A DNA stretch of 9,670 nucleotides from Methylovulum sp. (lineage in GTDB: Bacteria; Pseudomonadota; Gammaproteobacteria; Methylococcales; Methylomonadaceae). Location: NCBI GenBank assembly GCA_016919605.1, contig JACXTQ010000106.1:1-9670 (forward strand), given 5' to 3'. Below, piece after piece: positions 1 through 5,830 of this stretch. The number at the start of each line of letters is the position of its first letter. The stretch's first letter is position 1. The translations under genes were made by a program, and so were the position numbers. The notes beneath the pieces are model-generated. The model had not been told where the DNA came from, did no database searches, and saw nothing but the letters and a program-made list of their open reading frames with translations.

Positions 1-1088
1 AGCCACCGCAATTGCAGTTAACGCCTATAGACGGCTCCGAACCCTATCGCTTGGATGGCAAGCATATTATTCTGGCGACTGGCTCCTCACCCATCCCGTT
101 GCCTTATGCCAAAATTGACAACGAATTTATTGTCGATTCTTTTGCCGCCTTAAATATGACCACCTTGCCGAAAAAATTGGCGATCATCGGTGCGGGGGTC
201 ATTGGCCTGGAATTGGCCAGTATTTGGAACCGCCTAGGGGCTGAGACGATATTGTTGGAAGCGCAGGAAAGTTTTTTATCCTTGCCCGACCAACAAATTT
301 CCCGCGAAGCTTACCGTATTTATAGCCAACAAGGCATGGATTTGCGCTTAGGCGCACGGGTGACGGCGGCCAAAAAAACCGGTAAAAAAGTCGTGGTCGA
401 ATACCAAGATCAAGAAGGCTCACACACCCTACGAGTCGATAGATTAATTGTCGCCTCTGGTCGCAAACCCAACACTGAAAACTTGGCGACACCGGAAGCG
501 AACCTACTGCTCGATGAAAACGGTTATGTGCATGTGGACGAAAACTGTCGCACCAATTTGCCTGGCGTTTACGCGATTGGCGACATTAGCTTATTAGGGC
601 CGATGTTGGCACATAAAGGCATCGAAGAGGGAGTGTTTGTCGCCGAACAAATCGCAGGCAAACATACCGCCATCCACTATGACACCTTACCCAGCGTCAT
701 TTACACGCACCCTGAAATCGCTTGGGTAGGACAAACCGAACAGGCGTTACGGGCGATGGGCGAACCCATTAAGATCGGCATCTTCCCGTTTAGCAATACC
801 GCCCGCGCCCAAGCGTCCGGCAGGACGCAAGGTATGGTCAAAATTATCGCCCATGCCGACAGTGACGCTTTACTAGGCGTGCATATCATTGGCTCCAAAG
901 CATCGGAACTGATAGCCGAAGCGGTGCTGGCAATGGAGTTTTCAGCCAGTAGCGAAGATCTTGCCAGAACCATACACGCCCACCCTACCCGTTCGGAAGC
1001 CTTCCATGAAGCGGCACTGACATTCAAAAAACTGATGCCGCATATCCAGCCTTCGGACACTCCGCCAAAAACGCCCAAGACGGCTTGA
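1..1088 (+). CDS. lpdA: Dihydrolipoamide dehydrogenase (E3), C-terminal part, 5' end outside the window
   Basis: This flavoprotein reoxidises the dihydrolipoyl groups of the 2-oxoacid dehydrogenase complexes and passes the electrons to NAD+. The reading frame is open from the window edge (first whole codon at base 3), so the TTG at 12 is not a credible start. About 100-115 residues are missing, including the N-terminal FAD motif and the redox-active cysteine pair. Numbering from base 12, visible motifs are ATGSSP (22-27), the NAD-binding GAGVIG (60-65), the second FAD contact GVYAIGD (185-191), the interface segment YTHPEIAWVG (231-240), and the C-terminal HPTRSE (324-329). The last carries the His-Glu dyad of the active site contributed to the partner subunit. 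The tail after about residue 345 is Pro/Thr/Lys-rich. A mercuric or glutathione reductase is less likely given the E3-like interface. The E2 gene is probably upstream (inference). Confidence 0.93.
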   Translation, partial: PPQLQLTPIDGSEPYRLDGKHIILATGSSPIPLPYAKIDNEFIVDSFAALNMTTLPKKLAIIGAGVIGLELASIWNRLGAETILLEAQESFLSLPDQQISREAYRIYSQQGMDLRLGARVTAAKKTGKKVVVEYQDQEGSHTLRVDRLIVASGRKPNTENLATPEANLLLDENGYVHVDENCRTNLPGVYAIGDISLLGPMLAHKGIEEGVFVAEQIAGKHTAIHYDTLPSVIYTHPEIAWVGQTEQALRAMGEPIKIGIFPFSNTARAQASGRTQGMVKIIAHADSDALLGVHIIGSKASELIAEAVLAMEFSASSEDLARTIHAHPTRSEAFHEAALTFKKLMPHIQPSDTPPKTPKTA

Positions 1089-1093
1089 CCCCT

Positions 1094-1606
1094 ATGAGCG
1101 CCAGCATCCGTTTTGTCATCGCCCCCTGTACTTTAGGCCTTATCTTAGTCGCAGTGAGCGGACAGGGTATCTGTAGCATTGCTTTCGGCGATGACACAGA
1201 AGGCTTGACCGCCCACTTGCTGGGTCAATTTCCGAGTGCCCAACCGGTGGACGATAATGACATAACCCCGTTGCTTGGCCAGTTGCTCACCCTCATCGAA
1301 GCCCCTTATTTGCCCTGCACGTTACCGTTGGACATTCAAGGCACCGCCTTCCAGCGGCACGTATGGCAAGCTTTGCGCGAAATTCCACCCGGTACTACGT
1401 TCAGTTATAGCCAACTTGCCCGATATATAGGTGCCCCTAATGCCGTGCGGGCAGTCGCTGGAGCCTGTGCCGCCAATAAATTGGCGGTGGCCATCCCCTG
1501 CCACCGTGTCATCAATACAAAGGGTACCTTATCAGGCTACCGCTGGGGGCTTGAGCGCAAGGCCGAATTATTGCGCCGCGAAAGCCAACACGTTAACACG
1601 GGTTAA
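1094..1606 (+). CDS. ogt: Methylated-DNA-[protein]-cysteine S-methyltransferase (Ogt/Ada C-terminal type)
   Basis: This suicide repair protein transfers the alkyl group from O6-alkylguanine (and O4-alkylthymine) in DNA to its own cysteine. From the ATG at 1094 it has 170 residues, the usual length. The N-terminal half resembles the ribonuclease-like domain of the Ada C-terminus (GQGICSIAFGDD at 23-34). The catalytic half holds TTFSYSQLA (101-109), the helix-turn-helix and Arg finger region AVRAVAGACAANK (117-129), and the active-site IPCHRVI (134-140, acceptor Cys136), followed by GYRWGLERK (148-156). A TTG at 1085 overlaps the preceding stop codon and would add three residues. I prefer the ATG because it sits 5 nt after that stop, which suits translational coupling. 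No clear Shine-Dalgarno is visible. There is no AraC-like domain, so it is not a full Ada. The pairing with lpdA looks positional, not functional. Confidence 0.92.
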   Translation: MSASIRFVIAPCTLGLILVAVSGQGICSIAFGDDTEGLTAHLLGQFPSAQPVDDNDITPLLGQLLTLIEAPYLPCTLPLDIQGTAFQRHVWQALREIPPGTTFSYSQLARYIGAPNAVRAVAGACAANKLAVAIPCHRVINTKGTLSGYRWGLERKAELLRRESQHVNTG

Positions 1607-3690
1607 GCGTTTTCAAATACCACCACACTACGCCCTGCGACCAGATAAGTCGGCTTATTGACGCGTTTTTGGTCTTGAGGCGCAACAATATCGTTAGGTG
1701 CCGCCAGTGACGTATCAACGGCCAGCCGCCAAACCCTGCCCTTAATGGTTGGCAACACAATCTGCACCGCATTATCGGCCATATTCATAACCACATGTAA
1801 GTCGGCATCATGAGCATCAACGCCCGTTAGGGTATATCTCAATAATTGGGCATTAGGATCATCCCATTCGGGTTGGCCCTTAGGGTTTTGCCAATGCCAG
1901 ATAACATCCGGCAACAGCCTGTCGCCCGTGGGTTTGCCGGTCAGAAAGTGACGGCGCATAATCGATTTATGGCGTTTGCGCAAGGCGATCATCTGTTGGA
2001 CAAAATGCACCAAATCAGCATTTTTCTCCACTAACTTCCAGTTTAACCAAGACAGTTCATTATCCTGACAATACCCGTTATTGTTGCCACGTTGGCTGTG
2101 CATGAATTCATCACCTGCCAGTAACATCGGCACCCCTTGGCTTAATAATAAAATGGCCAAGGCATTTTTGGCCTGTTTGCATCGTAAAGCCAAAATCGCC
2201 GGATTATCGCTCTCACCTTCAACCCCACAATTGTAGCTGAGGCTGTTATTACAGCCATCTTGATTGTTTTCGCCGTTCGCTTCATTATGCTTTTGGTTAT
2301 AGCTGAACAAATCATGGAGCGTAAAACCGTCATGGCAAGTGACAAAATTGATGCTGCTGATCGGTAAGCGGCCATGCGGCTCGTACAAATCGCTACTGCC
2401 ACAAACACGCGTTGCCAGTTCGTTAATCATGCCCTTATCGCCGCGCAAAAAACGGCGTACACTGTCACGGTAACGGCCATTCCATTCACCCCAGCGGTAG
2501 CCTGGAAAGCTGCCCACCTGATACAAACCGGCCGCATCCCACGCTTCGGCAATCAGTTTGGTTTTTGCCAATTGCTCGGACAGCTCTATACCCCATAATA
2601 CCGGTGGGTTATGCAGAACTTCGCCGCCCTCACCGCGTGCCAAGGCACTGGCAAGGTCAAATCGAAAACCGTCAACGTGCATCTCGCGCACCCAGTATTC
2701 CAGACAACTGATAATAAAGCGCGACACCAAAGGATGATTGGCATTGACGGTATTGCCACAGCCCGTATAATCGTGAAAAATGCTTTTGTCGAAGGGGTCA
2801 AGGTGATAAAAAATATCGCCGGAAATGCCTTTGAAATTAATCATCGGCCCCTTTGCCCCCGCCTCGGAAGTGTGATTGAATACGACATCAAGAATAATGC
2901 CTATGCCCGCTTTATGTAAGGCTTTCACTAAATCGCGAAACTCTTGGATATGCGTGCCTTGCTCAGGCGTTACGCAAAATCCAGGGTGCGGGCTGAAAAA
3001 ACTGTGGGTGCTGTAACCCCAATAATTTTTTAACCCCAAATCAAAGGTATGTTGCGGTACATCTTGCTCATCAAACGCCATCACCGGCAATAACTCAACA
3101 TGGCTGATGCCTAGCGCCTGCAAATACGGGATTTTTTCAATCAACCCCGCAAACGTCCCAGGATGCCGAGTGTTGGCTGAAGCATGACGGGTAAAGCCGC
3201 CGACATGCAGCTCATAGACAATCGCCTTTTCACTGCTGATGCGTAACGGGGTATCGCCTTCCCAATCATAATTAAGGTCAACCACGGCTCCCCGCATCGC
3301 CGTTTGGCTATTATCACCGGGTACACAGGCCATCGCCCGTTGCCAACGTTTGTGGCTGACCGCCCGCGCCCAAGGGTCAAGCAAATGCTTATCCTTATCA
3401 AAACGCAGACCCGATTGCCGTGGCTCATAAGGCCCATCCAACCGCCAGCAATACCATGTCCCCATCGGCAAATCTTTAACGAACACATGCCAAGAAAAAA
3501 AAGTGCGGTTTTTTTCCTTACTCAACGGTATCACTTGGAAAGGTAGTTCACTGTCCGAGGAATCAAACAGCAACAGTTCCACCGCCGTAGCATGACGGCT
3601 AAAAATAGAAAAATTAACCCCTCCTTCGGTTGCCGTACAGCCTGGCGGATAAGGATTGCCATGTTTTAACTTAAATTCAATTTTGTGCAT
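1603..3690 (-). CDS. glgX: Glycogen debranching enzyme GlgX (isoamylase-type GH13)
   Basis: The enzyme hydrolyses alpha-1,6 branch points, mainly in phosphorylase-trimmed glycogen, in the cytoplasm. It has 695 residues, within the usual range for GlgX. An N-terminal beta-sandwich (CBM48-like, about 10-110, with GVNFSIFSRHATAVELLLFD at 24-43) precedes the GH13 barrel. All four conserved regions are present: I, DVVFNH (268-273); II, GFRFDLASAL (341-350) with nucleophile Asp345; III, IAEAWD (380-385) with acid/base Glu382; IV, NFVTCHD (448-454) with His453 and Asp454. A C-terminal beta domain starts at about 590. The ATG at 3690 gives a normal N-terminus, but no good ribosome binding site precedes it. 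The stop overlaps that of the opposing ogt. No other glycogen gene is in the window. Bacterial isoamylases and TreX share these motifs, so substrate preference is not settled by sequence alone. Confidence 0.93.
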   Translation of the reverse strand: MHKIEFKLKHGNPYPPGCTATEGGVNFSIFSRHATAVELLLFDSSDSELPFQVIPLSKEKNRTFFSWHVFVKDLPMGTWYCWRLDGPYEPRQSGLRFDKDKHLLDPWARAVSHKRWQRAMACVPGDNSQTAMRGAVVDLNYDWEGDTPLRISSEKAIVYELHVGGFTRHASANTRHPGTFAGLIEKIPYLQALGISHVELLPVMAFDEQDVPQHTFDLGLKNYWGYSTHSFFSPHPGFCVTPEQGTHIQEFRDLVKALHKAGIGIILDVVFNHTSEAGAKGPMINFKGISGDIFYHLDPFDKSIFHDYTGCGNTVNANHPLVSRFIISCLEYWVREMHVDGFRFDLASALARGEGGEVLHNPPVLWGIELSEQLAKTKLIAEAWDAAGLYQVGSFPGYRWGEWNGRYRDSVRRFLRGDKGMINELATRVCGSSDLYEPHGRLPISSINFVTCHDGFTLHDLFSYNQKHNEANGENNQDGCNNSLSYNCGVEGESDNPAILALRCKQAKNALAILLLSQGVPMLLAGDEFMHSQRGNNNGYCQDNELSWLNWKLVEKNADLVHFVQQMIALRKRHKSIMRRHFLTGKPTGDRLLPDVIWHWQNPKGQPEWDDPNAQLLRYTLTGVDAHDADLHVVMNMADNAVQIVLPTIKGRVWRLAVDTSLAAPNDIVAPQDQKRVNKPTYLVAGRSVVVFENA

Positions 3691-3733
3691 ATTTTGTCGA
3701 TACCGTGTGCCTTAGCGATTTTTATAAACATCC

Positions 3734-3756
3734 AAATAGTGAACTTTTTACTATTT
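3734..3756. repeat. Inverted repeat upstream of glgX (possible operator)
   Basis: The 7-bp arms AAATAGT and ACTATTT match perfectly around a 9-nt spacer. The element lies 44-66 bases before the glgX start codon, where an operator could act on that gene. As RNA the stem would be weak because it is almost all A/T. In such A+T-rich sequence a chance origin is possible. Confidence 0.35.
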
Positions 3757-3944
3757 TTTATTATCATTGTAGCCGTTTACCATAAATAAACTAGCATTTG
3801 CTGTACAACCACGGAATATCCGTTGCTGACAACATATTGATTATTAAATATATAAATGTCTATCTATCAGGGGGGCAACTCTTTTTTACAATGTAACCTA
3901 TTGAATAAAATGGCTTTAACCACACAAACAAAACCTGAATATTA

Positions 3945-4047
3945 CCTATAGAGCAGATAGGGTCGGTTTTCACAACAAAAGCCGAAGCCATCTCCATCAC
4001 CCTTACAGGGTGTCATTTGTGAACTATCCCATACGCTAAAAACAGCG
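3945..4047 (+). promoter_or_regulatory. Candidate structured leader with competing helices before the sulfotransferase genes
   Basis: Several pairings can be read directly. CCTAT (3945-3949) pairs with ATAGG (3957-3961). GATAG (3956-3960) pairs with CTATC (4024-4028), and directly inside it TTCACAA (3969-3975) pairs with TTGTGAA (4017-4023). Together these make a 12-bp outer stem with an 8-nt bulge on the 5' side. It encloses CACCC-TTACA-GGGTG (3998-4012). TCGGTTTT (3963-3970) can instead pair with AAAAGCCGA (3977-3985, one bulged base), which excludes the TTCACAA helix. CGCT/AGCG (4034-4047) forms a last small hairpin. The mutually exclusive helices recall a riboswitch or other cis-regulator, but I recognise no known class. 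The element could also act on the opposite strand. Confidence 0.35.
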
Positions 4048-4060
4048 ACCTATTTAGAAC

Positions 4061-4064
4061 AGGA
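4061..4064 (+). promoter_or_regulatory. Ribosome binding site of the first sulfotransferase gene
   Basis: AGGA lies 9 nt before the ATG at 4074. It is a clear Shine-Dalgarno match and supports this start codon. Confidence 0.65.
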
Positions 4065-4073
4065 AAAGCCATC

Positions 4074-4808
4074 ATGAACTACCTATTTATCTGCGGCACG
4101 GCGCGTTCTGGCACAACGGCCATGTGGCAACTATTGACAGGTGACGAACGCTTGGTCATCGGTCTTGAAAGATACTCAAAACTGTGTTCCAACCAGCCAT
4201 TGACTCCCGATTTGTTTACCCCAGAACGTTTTTTTAACCTTCAAATAACGGATACGTTTTACCCAGACTTACAAGGGTTTGACCCTTACTACGCTAAAGC
4301 CGAAAAATTATTTGCCACTGCCGATTATGTCGGTGATAAGATTCCGAAACTGTTCAATTTTCTGGACACCTTATTAGCAAACTTCCCTCAGGCGAAGGTC
4401 GTATTTATGTTGCGGAATATTATTGATGTCGCCACCTCTTTTGAAACCCGCGCCAATGGTGTCAATGATAAGTCATGGCCAGCAACTCGGAAAACCCAAG
4501 CAGCCATTAAAGAATGGAAGCATTCCTTGCAGACTCTCAAGAAATACAGCAACGATGAACGGGTATTTCCCATCATCTATGAAGAGTTTTTTTCAGAAAA
4601 CAGCTCCCTAGAGCCATTGTACCAATTTCTTGGCCTAGAACCCACCGAATCAGCTCGCCTATCGCATCAAGCCATCCTTGCGCAAAGCCCTAAATTGGAA
4701 ATTAAACGCCGCCAACGGCAATTGCCTATTGATGCTATCCAACAAATTTGCGAAACTGCACCTTTTGCCTTATACAGGGACGTTTTGCGAAACATTAGGG
4801 CAAAATGA
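4074..4808 (+). CDS. Sulfotransferase family protein (PAPS-dependent, Sulfotransfer_1/3-like)
   Basis: This protein probably moves a sulfuryl group from 3'-phosphoadenylyl sulfate (PAPS) to a hydroxyl or amine of a small molecule or glycan. The acceptor cannot be read from sequence. It has 244 residues, short for the family. The 5'-phosphosulfate loop is at the very N-terminus, CGTARSGTTAMWQLL (7-21). GDKIPK (87-92) matches the GxKxP segment common in bacterial members. The 3'-phosphate motif is VVFMLRNIIDVATSF (109-123), with Arg114 and Ser122 as likely contacts. There is no signal peptide or membrane segment, so it is probably cytoplasmic or acts at the inner membrane surface. A good Shine-Dalgarno supports the start. 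The next gene begins 53 nt downstream on the same strand and also encodes a sulfotransferase, suggesting joint transcription. Family call is firm; function is open. Confidence 0.85.
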   Translation: MNYLFICGTARSGTTAMWQLLTGDERLVIGLERYSKLCSNQPLTPDLFTPERFFNLQITDTFYPDLQGFDPYYAKAEKLFATADYVGDKIPKLFNFLDTLLANFPQAKVVFMLRNIIDVATSFETRANGVNDKSWPATRKTQAAIKEWKHSLQTLKKYSNDERVFPIIYEEFFSENSSLEPLYQFLGLEPTESARLSHQAILAQSPKLEIKRRQRQLPIDAIQQICETAPFALYRDVLRNIRAK

Positions 4809-4861
4809 CCATAAAAAATGGGGCTTTTATTTTCAATGGCTTTCAACGCAATTAGGCACTT

Positions 4862-5545
4862 ATGGCTATCATCAACCATTCACATAAATTTATTTTTGTC
4901 CATGTGCCAAAAACGGCGGGTACATCATTAACATCCGCGCTAGAAAAATATACCCATTATTGCGATCTTGAAATCGGCGGCAGCGTTTTTGGCGAACAGA
5001 TACAGCCTGCTTACAGAAAACGCTTCGGCTTGGCCAAACACTCCCCGGCGGCGGAAATACGCAATATGGTCGGCACCGTGGCCTGGGCGCAAGCCTTCAC
5101 CTTTTCATTTGTCCGCAATCCTTTTTCCCGTTGCTTGTCCACCTACCATTTTTTGCGCAAATGGGAAAGCCCCAACCCTGAGTTATCAAAAAAAATAAAA
5201 AGGTTTAACAGTTTCGATGAGTATGTGTTGTCAGATATTTGGCAAGACACCAATGGTCCTGATGAAATATTCCGCCCGCAAATTTACTGGTTACGCGGCA
5301 AAATAAACACCAATGCCGTTTTGGTTGATTTTGTCGGCCATGTTGAACGGATTGACGAGGATTTTAGCTATATCCTCAATGCTATTGGCATACCTAAATA
5401 CAAGCATCCGACTAGCTTGCCTAAGCTTAATAGTAGCCAATCCTCGCCAATCGCAGATATTAAAAATGACGCTGTTATCGAAAAAATTGTGGGTAAATAC
5501 CGAGCTGATTTTGAAACGTTCAACTACCCTTATTTAACCCGTTAA
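4862..5545 (+). CDS. Sulfotransferase family 2 domain protein (PAPS-dependent, carbohydrate type)
   Basis: This 227-residue protein belongs to the family that includes chondroitin/dermatan and HNK-1 type carbohydrate sulfotransferases. Bacterial members are usually tied to surface glycans. The PAPS loop is FVHVPKTAGTSL (12-23), and the 3'-phosphate motif is FSFVRNPFSRCLSTYHFL (81-98), with Arg85 and Ser93 as likely contacts. Further family marks are FVGHVERIDEDF (157-168) and the C-terminal DFETFNYP (216-223). Length is normal and there is no signal peptide or membrane anchor, unlike the Golgi enzymes. The ATG at 4862 gives the expected short N-terminus before the PAPS loop. Only a weak AGG precedes it. 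It is clearly not a copy of the upstream sulfotransferase, so the pair is not a tandem duplication. The acceptor is unknown, but a polysaccharide or glycolipid is the natural guess from the family. Confidence 0.88.
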   Translation: MAIINHSHKFIFVHVPKTAGTSLTSALEKYTHYCDLEIGGSVFGEQIQPAYRKRFGLAKHSPAAEIRNMVGTVAWAQAFTFSFVRNPFSRCLSTYHFLRKWESPNPELSKKIKRFNSFDEYVLSDIWQDTNGPDEIFRPQIYWLRGKINTNAVLVDFVGHVERIDEDFSYILNAIGIPKYKHPTSLPKLNSSQSSPIADIKNDAVIEKIVGKYRADFETFNYPYLTR

Positions 5546-5640
5546 ATCGCCCCAAAGCCAGCCACCAGCGAAAAAGACAATCCGTACAACATGGCCCTTG
5601 AAGAGGTCTTGCCGCAGCGATTAACCAATGGCTGTTGCCC
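5542..5640 (-). pseudogene. Possible C-terminal remnant of a membrane protein gene
   Basis: Read on the minus strand, this patch has the frame of a protein end. It runs through LVNRCGKTSSRA into a hydrophobic stretch, MLYGLSFSLVAGFGAI, closing with TAA at 5544-5542. That stop overlaps the TAA of the second sulfotransferase. The patch is richer in G+C than the A+T-rich spacer that follows, and the hydrophobic segment resembles the last helix of a multi-pass transporter. Beyond about 5640 the frame stays open to 5742 but turns into low-complexity A+T-rich sequence with no start codon. I cannot name a parent family. A chance open frame is a real alternative. Confidence 0.28.
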
Positions 5641-5654
5641 GAACAACAGCCATT
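5627..5654. repeat. Perfect 11-bp hairpin after the sulfotransferase genes
   Basis: AATGGCTGTTG (5627-5637) and CAACAGCCATT (5644-5654) pair without mismatch around the hexaloop CCCGAA. It starts 82 bases after the second sulfotransferase stop. Neither strand has a run of T after the stem, so it is not a classical intrinsic terminator. It could stabilise an mRNA 3' end or assist Rho-dependent termination. Confidence 0.55.
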
Positions 5655-5682
5655 CTAGGAAACAGAAAAACGTATCAATAAA

Positions 5683-5716
5683 ATACAATCTGTTATTTTT
5701 GGCATATAGATTGTAT
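5683..5716. repeat. 9-bp inverted repeat upstream of the GH-like gene
   Basis: ATACAATCT (5683-5691) and AGATTGTAT (5708-5716) are perfect inverted copies 16 nt apart, 115-148 bases before the start codon at 5831. The dyad could bind a dimeric regulator of the downstream gene or fold as an A/T-rich RNA hairpin. A smaller dyad, ATATC-G-GATAT, lies just downstream at about 5722-5732. Confidence 0.4.
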
Positions 5717-5787
5717 AGCCAATATCGGATATAAAGCTTCTATTATGTAATTTTTACCCACTTCGTTTTTTTGTCATGTGCGTAGAT

Positions 5788-5793
5788 TATACT
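5788..5793 (+). promoter_or_regulatory. Possible -10 element of the GH-like gene
   Basis: TATACT matches the sigma70 -10 consensus at five of six bases and lies 37 nt before the start codon, giving a short leader. The -35 position holds only a T-rich run (5766-5772). The better-looking TTGTCA at 5771-5776 is too close (11 nt). Weak support. Confidence 0.25.
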
Positions 5794-5830
5794 TAGACAG
5801 CTGAACCACAAAAGAAAATTAACACTGCCC

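Larger units (their letters stand above)
3691..4073. other. A+T-rich divergent intergenic region with several inverted repeats
   Basis: This 383-base stretch separates the divergent glgX and first sulfotransferase genes and must hold both promoters. I find no convincing sigma70 pair in it. Symmetrical elements seen are: AAATAGT/ACTATTT (3734-3740 and 3750-3756); ACGGA-ATA-TCCGT (3811-3823); TTACA-A-TGTAA (3886-3896); and a cluster of helices from 3945 to 4047, listed separately. A run of six G lies at 3870-3875. The only open stretches are short minus-strand frames (for example 3942-4016, 24 residues) that I do not regard as supported genes. An in-frame TGA at 4020-4022 rules out an earlier start for the downstream gene unless it lies within the next 50 bases. 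Confidence 0.7.

Noticed and set aside
701..1078. 125-residue open frame on the minus strand inside lpdA
   Set aside because: It overlaps the conserved E3 interface domain in antisense and has no family features.
2611..2919. 102-residue open frame on the + strand inside glgX
   Set aside because: It lies antisense to the conserved GH13 core and has no recognisable motif. It is a shadow of glgX codon usage.
3870..3875. Run of six G as a phase-variable tract
   Set aside because: It is short, intergenic and about 200 bases from the nearest start codon, so nothing supports slippage.
3886..3896. TTACA-A-TGTAA palindrome as a regulator site
   Set aside because: The 5-bp arms are expected by chance in A+T-rich sequence and match no operator I can name with confidence.
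4809..4861. Terminator or promoter between the two sulfotransferase genes
   Set aside because: Only short A/T-rich symmetry is visible (CCAT-AAAAA-ATGG). The 53-nt gap is compatible with a shared transcript.
4074..5545. Tandem duplication of one sulfotransferase gene
   Set aside because: Beyond the general PAPS motifs the two proteins differ in motif wording and spacing and belong to different families.
5591..5734. 47-residue + strand open frame in the spacer before the GH-like gene
   Set aside because: It has no ribosome binding site, runs into low-complexity A+T-rich sequence and shows no motif. The minus-strand reading of the same patch looks more protein-like.
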